Below are positions 1-11,423 of a DNA stretch of 64,000 nt, piece by piece. The position numbers and the translations under genes are program-made. The number at the start of each line of letters is the position of its first letter. The first letter of the stretch is position 1. Location: assembly GCA_029891345.1 (NCBI GenBank), contig CM057005.1, forward strand, positions 67,279,760 to 67,343,759, written 5' to 3'. The DNA comes from Dryococelus australis (lineage: Eukaryota; Arthropoda; Insecta; Phasmatodea; Phasmatidae). The notes under the pieces were generated by a model. The model searched no databases. It saw only the letters and a program-made list of their open reading frames with translations, and was not told the origin of the DNA.

Positions 1-364
1 CTTCCCTCGCACCACCCCTTCCCTGGAGGGTTGTGGGCGAGGAGTTCAGGGCTTTAATTACTTCGGCACACGGTAGTCGTGTAGGGGGGGGGGGAGGCAT
101 GTCGATCGCTTCGTCCCTCCGGGGTGCCTACCCCTCGGCAAGACCTCCGTTTAGGCGTCGCGAGACTCCACAGAGGCTGTGTGTGGCAATAGAGTGCGCG
201 GAAACGGGCCATGGGAATGAACCAGCTCCGACGACAAGTTCGCGGGGGAGCACAGCTTCCGCCGGTACATTCGCAGCCCGTTAAACCAGTGTTGCTACGT
301 CTACTGACTTGTCGCTGGTTCTCCTGATTTTATGTTTTATCTACTAAGTACTGACAGGTTTGTA
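1..364. other. unassigned sequence
   Basis: The first ~290 bases are richer in G+C and CpG than the rest of the window and include a 12-bp run of G near 88. An 83-codon frame on the plus strand has no recognisable domain. I see no gene or repeat relationship here. Confidence 0.4.
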
Positions 365-591
365 GGCTGTTCACTGTAAAGTGAGCACTTTTTAAGGCCC
401 TCCTAACAGGCTTTATCCACTAATAAATATATTTTATTGCAGCCTCAGGCATTAAATTTTGACGGTGGTGAAACTTATACACTGAATTTATTGGTCACAT
501 TGCAATGTTTATATTAAAAAGCAGTAGGAGATTGGATGAAACGAAAAAATTTAGAAGGGCCTAAAAAGTTCTCACTTTACCGCGGACAGCC
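365..591 (+). mobile_element. MITE-A2 copy
   Basis: Short non-autonomous DNA transposon of the ~230-bp A2 form. It starts with GGCTGTTCACTGTAAAGTG and ends with the reverse complement of that terminus. The interior matches the A2 copies at 4647, 23050 and 57788. The left flank is TA; the right flank (TTTA) is decayed. No coding capacity. Confidence 0.8.
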
Positions 592-972
592 TTTACATAA
601 TAATCAGAGATGATGGAAAATAGCGAAAATCTTTTGAGTCAACATATCTTCTATAACACTAACTATTTTATTCTTTCATGTTTGGATGAACAAGGTTTTG
701 ACTCAGCTAAGTTGTCCGCAGACCAATCACAAACTTTCTCGCTTATAGTATCAGAATTCTCATTGATCCAGTGAAAAGGGGTAGTAGCTTCATCCATGCA
801 TGACAGCCAGTAAGGAAATAAAACTGTCGGAGATGTGTACAGTACGTTTAATCCTAGCAAACAGTCAACGTTTCCTAAGATAAACCATCATATCTAACAA
901 TAATGCAAAATCTACTGATTTTGAAAATGAAATTTACTTGTTTTCTTCTGATATTGCAAAGCGAATGCTAAA

Positions 973-1369
973 AGTTGTTCACGATACAGTGAGCACTTTG
1001 GAAATCAACCTTACAAAAAAGTCATTGCTCCTACCTATTGTAAGGGGTACACTGTGTGACATGCTCTCAGTAAAGTTGGTACTGATGGATGGAAAGTAGT
1101 TCGGCTGCTTAACGTCGAATAAAAAGTGTTAGGTAACCATTTCTAATAACTTAAATAATTTATTTCGCTTACTGTTTTTTTTTTGTATCAAAGTGTAAAA
1201 ATTACTAAAATTGTAACATTTATATTTTTCTAATGATTCCACAGAGTCACCTGACCGACGCATGAATAACGTGATGATGCCCATGGCAACGTTAATTTAC
1301 ATAAGGCGGAAGAATACAAGTCGATCTTAAGCAGGTCTTTCAAAAGTGTTGATTTTACCGCGAACTGCC
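973..1369 (+). mobile_element. MITE-A1 copy
   Basis: Member of the ~410-bp A1 form. The 5' end is decayed (AGTTGTTCACGATACAGTG). The AATCAACCTTA block and the internal block GACCGACGCATGAATAA are intact, and the 3' terminus runs into TATA. It has no coding capacity and is probably mobilised by a transposase from elsewhere. Confidence 0.85.
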
Positions 1370-1960
1370 TATAGTAATAATGAATTGCAGTATTAAAGCA
1401 TTAAAAATATTTTTTTTTTTGCTAAACACACTTGTCCAATTTCTTCTTATCAGCAAACATCCAGGGGAACCACAGTATTCACATCACCGGCTTCATATAT
1501 TGGTCCATAATGAAGGCATCGTCTCAAGTGTGGGGTTCCCCGTATTATATACAGTACGTGCCTCACGCGACTTCGTCTACAACAAGCATCAAATGAGTTC
1601 CGTACTTCAGTGCTCTTGGGGTATTTATGTATTGTCTATGTGATCAGGAGGAATTAGTGCATAGTAATGAAATCACCCACATGTAACTAAGTTAACGAAT
1701 CGGTTATAAAGCAAATACAAAAACATCATCTACCTTCAAAACCATCCATATCCACTATATTATTTACGTGGTTTGTTGGGAATACAAAAAATATATGTTA
1801 TAGTTTCATTTTATACGACATTTCTTAAGTTCGACGTAAAAACATGCATATGTCTGCCATCGCAGACAAGTTTGGATTATATCAACAATTTATTTTTTAA
1901 TAGGGCTGAAAATAAATATGTGGTCTAGTTGCGGATGTGCTGCCTTAACAAAACTATCAT
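1370..1960. other. unassigned AT-rich sequence
   Basis: No reading frame of note and no match to the repeat families found elsewhere in the window. Confidence 0.4.
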
Positions 1961-1966
1961 ATGTGT

Positions 1967-2004
1967 GTATATATATATATATATCTTTTTTCTCTTTCTT
2001 TCTT

Positions 2005-2034
<30 letters not shown>
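1967..2034. repeat. compound microsatellite (AT)n then (TTTC)n/(TC)n
   Basis: About 18 bp of alternating AT runs straight into a pyrimidine tract of TTTC and TC units. It sits just before the family F copy. Confidence 0.9.
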
Positions 2035-2035
<1 letters not shown>

Positions 2036-2045
2036 AACTGTAAAC

Positions 2046-2545
2046 GCTATTTCACACGATCAAATAATTATTGAATTAAATTACTTGAATTAAATTTATT
2101 GAACCAAAAAATCACTATTTGCCGTTCAATGAATTGCATTATAAAATCATGTAAATCTCCACATGAAAATTTATTACAAACTTTTTGATGAAACCAGTTT
2201 AAAAAAATACCAAAAGTAAATTTTTTGAAATATGTGCGACTCGTGCACAACACAAAAATAATTGGTTAAAACACAATTTTTTTTCCTTCATATTATTATA
2301 CTTTTTTTTTTTTAAATATGCGTCCTTTTTTGTAACGAGTTGAAATGTGTGCACATAACTATATTATTATGAGATTACTTCCATTAAAATTGTCAGAATA
2401 GCTGACACATAGATTGAAAATTTTGGATTCAAGAAAGTATATAACATGAGCAAATCGAAAATCTTAAAGGAAAACGAGACATTCAAGAAATTGAAAGAGA
2501 AAATGGCCGCTGTTATGATGTTAGTATGTCTTCGTATAGCACCGG
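2046..2545 (+). mobile_element. family F inverted-repeat element, 3'-decayed copy
   Basis: Aligns along its length with 47183-47728 and 60248-60805. The left terminus is TATTTCACACGATCAAAT. The right inverted terminus, present in the other two copies, is not seen here. A 67-codon frame inside (from 2446) is a by-product of the repeat. Confidence 0.7.
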
Positions 2546-2839
2546 GAACTTTTATGAGCAGAAAAATGCATGCTTCTTTGCTATTGAAGCCTTTTGTAAC
2601 ATTTATGCATAGCCTGTTTGTTGGAGATGTAAGAAAAATTAATGATTAAAAAAAAATTTGAAACAAACTGTTATGTTTGCCTTCATGCAGAGCTCGAGAA
2701 TATAATTTTTCACACTTAGGTTTTGGTTTCAAATTAATATCTTCAAAATCATATTAAAAAAACCGAATGTAATTGATATGTATTTCCCTAAATCAAATTC
2801 TCAACAAGGCAACAGGCACATTGGAACGACTTGGTACGA

Positions 2840-2991
2840 GTAGAGGTCATGCGTAGACGCACGAAGTCACATGAGCAATCCCAACGTACAGGCAAAGGGA
2901 GCGGGAGTCATCTCAGTAGAGGTCATGCGTAGACGCACGAAGTCACATGAGCAATCCCAACGTACAGGCAAAGGGAGCGGGAGTCATCTCA
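2840..2991 (+). repeat. tandem duplication, two near-identical 76-bp units
   Basis: The units 2840-2915 and 2916-2991 are identical or nearly so; each starts GTAGAGGTCATGCGTAGACG. A partial third unit (TTAGAGGCG) follows. The near-identity implies a recent event or an assembly artefact. A 98-codon frame starting in it is not recognisable. Confidence 0.9.
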
Positions 2992-3007
2992 TTAGAGGCG
3001 ACTACTC

Positions 3008-3115
3008 ATATCCGGTTGCACCACTGAAGTTAATCTTCGCTCTTTCCGAGATCATGTCCGAACTTGACCTGAGTTCGTCACAGAATACTGTTGCACCATT
3101 CGAGTCCACTAACCG
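3008..3115. mobile_element. fragment related to inverted-repeat element D
   Basis: Contains CCGGTTGCACCA at the left and CTGTTGCACCATTCGAG at the right. Both are hallmarks of the termini and subterminal sequence of the element at 34337-34894. Only about 100 bp is left. Confidence 0.45.
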
Positions 3116-3287
3116 CCGTGATTCAGAGACATGTTCCACGATCACAGTTGTGTCTAAGTGCTGTTAAATATGCCGTAATTAAACTTACCAATGTTTAAAT
3201 TATTTAAACATGGATTTGATTGTTGTTTACTGTTGTAAAATATAAATTGAGATATATATATAAAAAGAACTCGAAATGTTATTACTA

Positions 3288-3556
3288 GGGATAGGAAAAA
3301 TTTGCTCTAGCCAAGACTCCACAGTCACGTGTATACTCGAGCTTCAGCTGTGTGTTCATTGGCTGCTGGCCCATAGAGTAGCCAGTGTTACTTCACACCT
3401 GGTAGTATGGCACTCGCTACTTGTTTCCTTGCAAGTCTGCTATTGGCTCAGAGTCGTCCAGGGTGTGTGTGTAATAAACTGAGATCTAATGGCAATGTCA
3501 ACTTCAGTGTACATTTGTTTGACGTCTATCTTGTCCTGAAATGAAGTTGCGAAATG
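3288..3556 (-). mobile_element. MITE-I copy, one end missing
   Basis: Reverse-orientation copy of the ~280-bp element also seen at 20006, 52529 and 53359. It starts TA-GGGATAGGAAAAATT and carries the shared blocks TTCATTGGCTGCTG and CTTGCAAGTCTGCTATTGGC. The far terminus is absent. Confidence 0.75.
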
Positions 3557-4646
3557 ACCCAAGAGTCCTGTATGAGGTGTGAATAAATTCGTGGACCAAT
3601 TACAAAAGTCGCCGAAACGTACAAGTGTTTCCAGTTTAGCAGTAATTATTTTGACTCGCCCTAGAGGAATTTCAATCAATTAATGTTTTGTGTCTAATGG
3701 ACGAATTATGTGTGTAGAGACCTGCAAAATTCGCGTTATTATTTGAGGACATTTTAAACTTAAAACACTTTTCCTTTGCTATACGTTTGTTATTGGACCA
3801 TTCTTTATTTGACACGCCCCTGGTAACTCTGCGCCAGTAAATGAACACGTCACAATCGTGTGCCACAATTACATGCAGTTCACTCAGTAAGGGCGTGACT
3901 TAACATCTAAGCAGCAGCCAATGGCGAAACGACGCCTGCTCGAGTGTGTACAGTATTGTGGATTTTAGCTTGAAGTCAAAAAATAACGCCGAGTTTTGCA
4001 GGTCGCTAATTATGTTACCTGGTGAATTGTGCGAAGAAGCTTCTTCACGCAGAGAACCAGCAGCCAATCAGATCTATAGTACGTAAAATATTATGAAGTG
4101 CAACCTACTGATAAAATACAACGCAAACTGGTAGTTTTTCTATTGCTGAAACCTACTGGCGTACGTGATAAACGAAAACTGAAATGGACGTTACTAGGAA
4201 AACTGATCCTACAAGATGGCAATCATCCATTTTGTTAGAGAGCATTCATATAAAAACTGATTATTACTTGTATCACTTGAACAGGTCTCCAGTTATATAC
4301 GGCTGCCTTAAAACTTGACAGGCATTTATTGAGATAGGATTTTCGCCATCTGGTGGAAGTGAACATGGAATGATAATGTTAGACAAATTTACTAGTTACC
4401 GTTGCTCGAGAAGATAGGTATGTTACTCAGCAAGAACTGTCTTAACGGTACTAAGTCTAAAGTACAGGTTGACTAACATAAGGCGTGTACCGATCTCTGC
4501 ACGATAAGAACGATGAGAGGCGTAAATCATTCTTTTCGCGCGGGTATTGGAACACCACATGCCAACGCATTTACAGCAAACCTCTTACATTAGGTAAATG
4601 CTTCGAGCGATTACATCACGCTGGCAAGAGCATTAGATGTTTTATA
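3557..4646. other. mostly unassigned; decayed MITE-I relative near 3890-3975
   Basis: The stretch from 3890 holds GCAGCAGCCAATGG, CTCGAGTGTGTACAG and ATTGTGGATTTTAGC in the same order as MITE-I copies, so it is probably a diverged relative. I recognise nothing in the remainder. Confidence 0.35.
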
Positions 4647-4879
4647 GGCTATTCACGGTAAAGTGAGCACTTTTGAAAGCCCTCTCATTTGGAATAATAG
4701 CCAATTAATATATTTTATTTTATCCTTACACGATAACTTCCGAGTACGGTGGAATATACACGCTGTGTTTATTACTTACATGGCAATATTTATTTTAAAA
4801 GGTGGTTAAAGGATAAAAAAAATGACTGAAAGGAAAAGTAACCAGGGCCTCAAAAATGCTCATTTTACCGTGAACAGCC
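4647..4879 (+). mobile_element. MITE-A2 copy
   Basis: Complete A2 element with TA on both sides (4645-4646 and 4880-4881). Termini are GGCTATTCACGGTAAAGTG and its inverted partner. A clean example for fixing the A2 boundaries. Confidence 0.9.
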
Positions 4880-4952
4880 TATAGTTTTAGGTAAAAATGA
4901 TTGATGATGTGCCGGGCTTAAATATCAGAGTGATTTTAGTGTGTGGAGAGTG

Positions 4953-5180
4953 GAGAGATGTGTGCGGCGCTCAACATCGAGGTCTTGAGAGCCGATGAGG
5001 GTGAAGGACGTCGAGTATGGAACAGCGCCGGAATGCAAGGGCGGGGAAAACTGTAGATCCCCAGAATCGTCCGGCATGATTCCCACATGCGAGTATCCGC
5101 GAGCGACCCCGCCGAGAATCGAGCCCGGTTCGCCTAGGTGGGAGGGCGAGTAGTCTAACCACTACACTACCGTGGGCCCC
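4953..5180 (-). mobile_element. tRNA-derived SINE, family 1
   Basis: Read on the minus strand it starts GGGGCCCACGGTAGTGTAGTGG, contains a box A-like TAGTGTAGTGG and box B-like GGGCTCGATTCTC, and continues into the family body CCGCCCTTGCATTCCGGCGC. It ends near GACCTCGATGTTGAGCGCCG. It does not fold as a full tRNA and is a retroposon, not a tRNA gene. No convincing target duplication. Confidence 0.85.
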
Positions 5181-5500
5181 TTCGTGAGTTAGCAGTTTGT
5201 GTAAATATGTGTTGAGTGCACGGTATCGAAGAACAGAATTTAAGGATACATTGCAAAGTATGGTAATTACTGTTGCAGGCAATGTATGCCGCAAATATTT
5301 GTTCGTATATTGCAACTTAAGACAGAAATTTACAGCTACTTCTTAAATTTCTATGTACCGTTAACATATATCAAGGTTTTCATTATCGGCTGTCGTCTAC
5401 GTGTAAAATTGTTAACCCCGTTTTAATTGAGCCTGTAAGCATTCTGCTGCTACAATACTAAAAGTCTACGAATCGTCTGGAACTGTTAAAGCTGCATACA
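5181..5500. other. unassigned sequence
   Basis: No repeat match and no meaningful reading frame. Confidence 0.35.
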
Positions 5501-5912
5501 AGCCGTTCACAATAAAGTGAGCACTTTGGAAATCAACCCTAGAAGAAAGTCACTGCTGCTACCTGCATATATTGTAAGGGGCGCACTGAGTGACATGTGC
5601 CCAGTAAAGCTGGTAACGATGGATGGAAAGTAGTTCAGTGTCTTAACGCCGAATAGTGTGTGTTAGGTAACTATTTGTAATAACTGAAATTAATTAGTTC
5701 GCGTTTTTTTAATACGTCTAAGAGAAAAAAATTATCATATTTGTTAAATATTTACTTTTCTAATAATTTCACCGTTTAGCTTGGCCGACACATGAATAAT
5801 ATGACGAGGCCCATGGCAACGTTAATTTACACTTGACGGAAGAATTAACAACGTGCTTACAAGTAGTTCTTAAGCAGGGCTTTCAAAAGTGCACAGTTTA
5901 CCGTGAACAGCC
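5501..5912 (+). mobile_element. MITE-A1 copy
   Basis: Near-complete A1 element. The 5' terminus is AGCCGTTCACAATAAAGTG, and the 3' terminus ends CCGTGAACAGCC followed by TATA. A 73-codon frame across its 3' end (5833-6054) is incidental. Confidence 0.88.
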
Positions 5913-7949
5913 TATAGAAAATACACCATCCGGCCGTCAGTCTGAAGGAGCTTTGAGACAGTTTGAGCAGAAACATATTTTTCGCGGTGTACCACTGTCT
6001 CCGAGTGTAATTACATCAGTATGTAATTGCTTGATGGTAGTTTTAAACCTTTGAGGACGGCACAAAGTTACATGCACTGAGGACAAGATTAAAGTGAGCT
6101 GCCTATACTCTCCACTATAGCAGTATCTGTTGTTTGTCTCTGTATTTCCACTTACTATCATCCTTTTGGCCCTGGCTATACTGGTCACGCCTATTGTACC
6201 TAATCTGCGACGTTTAGTGGCTCATTGTCAGCCAGTGAAGTTGCGCGTTGACTGAGTGCCAATAAATGTGTCGCGTCAAATGTAACACGATTTACAGTCC
6301 ATCGTGTTCTTTGAGGAAATTAATAAAAATAACAGTTTTATTGATACGAACTTAAATGTTGACTAGTTATGATTTTCCAATTATATTCCGATAACGTCCA
6401 GCGATACAGTAAAACTATTAAAGTGATAGTTAATTTTACAAAAGAAAGTAAATTTTCATATAAATCTAGCCTCTAGAATAAGTATATGTGCATGCTCCTC
6501 AAATGGTTAAAGGTTTATTTCACAGGTACGACAAAATCTCTGTGGGCTCTTTCGGACGCATTTACACGCCAAACCCACGCATTAAGTCTGTGTACATTTT
6601 TGGAAATGAACAATGGTTGACGTAACGTTAATCTCAGCAGTAAATGGTCAGTGGCGTAATCAGAAATCTTCCGTGGGAACGGTTGTATGGGAAGGAAGTT
6701 AATTAATAAAATATAAGACAGCGTGCTGTACGACGAATTCAACGTATGGATTAACAAAAACAGTGTTCTTTTAAAGTTTCACGACATTTAAATCCTTTAC
6801 TGTATAGATTTTACACTTACGTCAACGTAAACCCCCGTCCCCGACCCCCCTTCTCTTCGTGGGAACTCTTAACGAAGTAAATTTAAAGCTAAGGGTTCTA
6901 CTCGCATGATCGCAAACTGACTATAAGCTTGTAATCAATTCCCCAGAGTGTTATAACAGCCTGCTTGTTTTCCAGCGTTATACTCTCGGAAATGATGATG
7001 ATAAAATACTCAAGTAATTTACAATGGCAAATTCAGCACACGACAGTCGCGCGTAGATTCTTGAATGATGTTCCGTTCTCCACGATAATCAAGCGCGTGT
7101 TGAGTGACAATGATACAACATCCGTGAGCGTTAAGTCTATGGAGGCTCAGCAGGTAGGCAGTTAACAATACTTTCGATTCTTCGAGCAACTGCTTGTTTA
7201 TATGCTTCTAGAACGTTCCAGCTTATCTGTATAGTAAAGATGGTACCAAATCACAGTGTTTTACAATGAGACATTCAAAGATTTGCCATACCAAAGAATG
7301 GGGAAAAATGAAAAGAAAAAATCACATGACTACTTACAATACAATGTTACAGTTATTTCAATAATTTTCGCTGCTTGGAACTTTCAATACATGAGTAAAC
7401 ATAACAGTTTTAAGAAATATTTCTTAACTCTGGCAATGTGCTGAAATATAGTAATGGAATCCTAATACTGCACTAGATAAAGTCCACGAGTTATATTATA
7501 ACTGCGGATGCATCACATATTAACATATTTGCGCACAGATCAGTATTGACTATATCTTCATAACTTTCTTCCAATCAAAAATATGTTTTCTGAGTTCGAA
7601 TTCCCGGTATGTTATTAACGTTAATACTGTTTGTGACTGTGTTCAAAGTGTAAACAAGCTTACTACTACTAACGAGGTTCAAATTTGCATGTTGTGGATA
7701 TTTTTTGTTTTAATCACCGATCGTCATCTTGCCTCTCCCGACAGTTAATGAAACAAGACTCTTTTGAGCGAACGTATCATAAACTAAAAACGCCTTTCGT
7801 AAACCTAAATAGCATTCAATTTGAACACTGCAGCAAAATATAAGCTATATGGAAATTTATATTGAACAGAAAATAAAACACGCAATTAAAATAACTTGTT
7901 TTATAAACCAAACAAAAAATAAGTAGGCATTTGTGAATAATGAAATAAT
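5913..7949. other. unassigned AT-rich sequence
   Basis: About 2 kb without a recognisable gene or repeat. Short frames of 60-83 codons on both strands lack domain-like composition. At 6650 a CAGTGGCGTAATCAG motif resembles an hAT terminus, but I found no partner end. Confidence 0.35.
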
Positions 7950-8173
7950 TTATTTTAATTTTAGTTTCTTTTAATGTTTAAAAGTGCGGGAATTTGCAAA
8001 TTTGTATAATATCTGCTTTTCTAACAATTTTACAGTTTAGTTTGACCGACGCTTGAATAAAGTGAGCAGGCCCACTGAAATGTTAATTTTAAAAATGACG
8101 GGAAAATACACAATGCGCATACATGTAGATCTTAAGCAGGGTTTTCGAAAGTGCTCAGATTCCCTGAACAATC
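7950..8173 (+). mobile_element. MITE-A1, 5'-truncated and decayed
   Basis: Holds only the 3' half of A1: TTTGACCGACGCTTGAATAA, the block GTAGATCTTAAGCAGGGTTT and a worn terminus ending GAACAATC-TATA. Confidence 0.7.
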
Positions 8174-9116
8174 TATATCTAGCAAGCATTGAGCAACACT
8201 TGATAATAATCAACATTTCTTAACGATTTTCTTGCGATAAACGTAACCAGGCCGCGCCTCTCTTTGAGCACGGCAGGAGTGAACAGGCAAACAGGGTCGG
8301 GTCGCCAGATATAGTCAAACCAAACGGCTGATGAAAGCGGGGGGAAAGTTTGCATGACCCGCTGCTGCGTGTGTGCACAGGGATGTTTTCTATCTCAATC
8401 CTCCCGAGACATGCAAGCTGAGTGAGGGTCATACGAACTTGCATCAGCCTCTTCACTCATTGGGTGTGGGGGGGGGGGGGGGCTGGAACACTACGTACAC
8501 CATGTCTCGCATGTCGTCATCGCAGTCTTTTTCCGTTTAACAACATTTAATGAAATTTTTCGCACAGCATGACAAATAATAGCTCCTTAAGCTTAATCAA
8601 CATATTTCATTTCTATATAATTTATTATTTTGTCGCTAGTGATTGAAGGCAAGAAATGGATAATTTTTTCTTGCTTTCGGTTACAGAAATGGACCTGGCA
8701 ACAGCAGTCTAGCAATACATGTTTTAGAACATGTGCAATGTAATGCCCCACGCTTTGTCGAAGCCCAAAATAAAATGCAAGATCTATGATGCAATTTACG
8801 ACGAAAATTCCGAAAATCCAAGATGACGGGGACTGATTCCTCTTAAGGGGAACGTATCCTCGCCATTTTGAATTTACGTATTTTCCTCCATAAATTAATT
8901 TTCGGTGTCAATATTTAAAAACCAAGCTAGTCAAGGCATAGGGAACATCTTAACAGTTATTTCGAAATCTAAATTATTTTCCTTACATGAATAGTTCCAC
9001 ATCTGTAACCATCGTAAAATATTGCCTAATTATTTAATGTCAATCACATACGAGAAAATGGAGGAATAATTATAAACCGTAGAAATTAAAAAAAAAAAAA
9101 AGTAGTCCTCTACATC
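8174..9116. other. unassigned; CpG-richer block and poly-G run
   Basis: 8220-8460 is richer in CpG than its surroundings, with a 78-codon minus-strand frame of no recognised family. A run of 15 G lies at 8468-8482. The rest is AT-rich and unassigned. Confidence 0.35.
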
Positions 9117-9369
9117 ATGGGGATCACGGTGGCTGAGCGGTTAGATTGCTCGCCTCACACCAAGGCGAACCGGGTTCAATCCCCGGCCTGTTCACTCCGG
9201 ATTTTCGCATGTGGGAATCGTTTCGGGTAGGTTTTCTTGTGAATCTCCCGTTTCCCCCGCCCTTTCATTCCGGCGCTGCTCCATACTCACCCAATTTCAC
9301 CCCCCTCGGCTCTCAAGACCTCGCTGGTAAGAGCCGCCCAAATTCGCTCCCTCCCTCCCTCCCTCCCTC

Positions 9370-9412
<43 letters not shown>
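9117..9412 (+). mobile_element. tRNA-derived SINE, family 1, with microsatellite tail
   Basis: Box A-like TGGCTGAGCGG (9130-9140) and box B-like GGGTTCAATCC (9172-9182) lie in the tRNA-like head. The body includes TTCCGGCGCTGCTCCATACT and the 3' module GAGCCGCCCAAAT. The tail has expanded into (TCCC)n at 9346-9372 and (AC)n at 9373-9412, consistent with slippage of a short-repeat SINE tail. A 96-codon frame across it is an artefact. Confidence 0.9.
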
Positions 9413-9416
<4 letters not shown>

Positions 9417-11013
9417 CACTCCTTTTAACTTTGTAACCCAACATGCAGAATGTTTCCGCCAGCAATTCCTTTGTGTGACGTCTTATGAGTTGTGATCAGA
9501 CCTTAGCAGAGCGGCCTACCTGATCACACCTTCGCATATTTACCCAGGACACGGGCCGTGATTGCTGAAATTTGTTATGAAATCGCAAACCACAGAAACC
9601 CTCTCCACGGGCCAGTAAACGGGAACAACGCAGCCGATATAGGGCAGTGTGGCCCATGGGAGGTGTCTTTTGTCGTCTGGCCATTGGAACAAGAAGACCA
9701 CTGAATATGGTTGGGTTCGGGCGTCGACTTCCGCCATATTAATCGGCCTTCGGAATCATGAACAACGTGGAGACTCTCCGATTAGATTTTACACAGAATG
9801 TGGCTGGTTAAATATTTATAATTTAATATATATTAATATTTCAGCATATTTGTGTAGCCCCCCTCCCCACCCCCACATACACAATCATGCCCATATTGTA
9901 ATAATAGTGTACAATGTTATGTTACACAAACCTATTTTATATAGTGTTAGCTACATAAATCTTATAAATAACGTCCCGCAAAACCAGACCCCTAAGTTAT
10001 AAACAGAGCCACGAGTATTTCGCGAGTTAATTCGGAGGCGAGGTAGACTACAAACACTTGTTCTTTTCTCCTACTGTTCTGATTAAACTACAGTTCTTTA
10101 GACTCGTCCCATTTAACTGTGAGCCAGTAATACGCAGGAAGCAGTAGCGTGAGTGAAGTGTTTAACATTCCTGTACAGAGACCTCGCTCGATCACAGCAA
10201 CAAATAAGCAAACGACAATGTGTCTAGTGTATAGAAGGCTGCCCAGCCTAGCTTCCTGCCAACTCAATCCGCGAAATATTTATGGCTCTAGTTATGAATC
10301 TTCACGGGAGGAGACAGAATCTATTTATCATGACAGACGTCGGTGCACAAAATATTTGCGTCCCACATCACATGTAGTTTATGGGCAAGGCTTGGAGAAT
10401 AAAGAGAATTGGGCAGCTCTTGACAAGGCCTCGTTGTTAAGAGATGTGCAAATCTCTCCCAATATTTTTTTCTCTCGTATACGAATATATATTTATCTTG
10501 TTTAAATACTTGAAACAAACATTTCTTAACGAGTGAATAAAATAAGTCTTGTATTTCTGTGTGATTTTACAAATCATAGTTTGCTTGAATCAAATAGACA
10601 CTTGTTGGAATGTTAAATCTGGGGGTTATCTCGGGGCTTATATTGCAAACTTGATTTCAGGGACTTGTAAAATTTTTTTCACTGCTCATATAGTCAACCT
10701 GTTGTTTAAGTTTGAAACCACAGCGAGTCAGTCGTAATCTCTCGGGGTACGCATTCAGAGGGCTATGGGTAGAAGCAGGGGAGCCAACACTAGAAAAAAT
10801 GTGTTCGGAATACTTTAGCGGGGGAGGGGCGCGTTATCATGAAACAGATATTGCAAGAGCGCCAACTCACGAAAAATAATACGAAAAAGCATTCTCAGGG
10901 CTGACGCTGGGGTGCGTAAAACAGGTTTTTTGCGAAGACTAGGCTCGATCGATAGCGGAGCTCTTTAGAAAAGACAGCTTCTGGAGTAGGGGTGCATGGA
11001 CAGGGGGCACATT
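9413..11013. other. unassigned; one worn SINE-like tail near 10418-10462
   Basis: The block CAAGGCCTCGTTGTTAAGAG followed by a CAAATCTCTCCC motif resembles the 3' module of SINE family 1, so it may be a decayed tail. Everything else, including frames of 117 and 118 codons, is unrecognised. Confidence 0.3.
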
Positions 11014-11400
11014 CCTCTGGACTCTGGCCGGTTCTGAGGGCGAGGGGTGGAGGGTAGGGTGGCTACGAGCAGCCTGCTCCCAATCTGTACGCAACTAGGC
11101 ATTTGTCGCCATCTTGACTCAGTTGTGAACAATGACAATCGCAGGCTGATTGGTGAATGACCTCCAGGACCTCACATACACGGCTTGGAGAGGAGGGGGT
11201 GGTTGGCATCCTGGATTCGGGCCGGTTCTGAGGAGTGGAGGTGGGAGGAGGTGGCCACGAGCAGGGTCCTCCCGATCGGAATGTAACTAGTATTTTGACG
11301 CCATCTTGCCTTAGTACCGAAAAAATTGATAATCGCGAGCAGCCCGGGGTCACACTCCGCCAAGAGAGGGGTGTAGGGAGCTCTGGAGCGAAGTGACCTC
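11014..11400. repeat. diverged tandem duplication, ~194-bp unit
   Basis: Two units aligned on GGCCGGTTCTGAGG (starting 11026 and 11220) share an ACGAGCAG motif, a GTAACTAG-like block, a CGCCATCTTG motif and an AATCGC motif. The unit is G+C-rich for this window. Overlapping minus-strand frames (63 and 96 codons) are consequences of the duplication. Confidence 0.7.
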
Positions 11401-11423
11401 AGCTACCCAGTCTCCGCCATCTT
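11107..11423. promoter_or_regulatory. three YY1/Pho-like motifs
   Basis: CGCCATCTTG occurs at 11107-11116 and 11299-11308, and CCGCCATCTT at 11414-11423. All match the core of the animal YY1/Pleiohomeotic site (CCGCCATNTT). The first two come from the tandem duplication. Whether this is a real promoter or a transposon-borne site cannot be told from sequence alone. Confidence 0.3.

Noticed and set aside
9123-9195. tRNA-like sequence
   Set aside because: Same body as three other copies; this is SINE family 1, not a tRNA gene.
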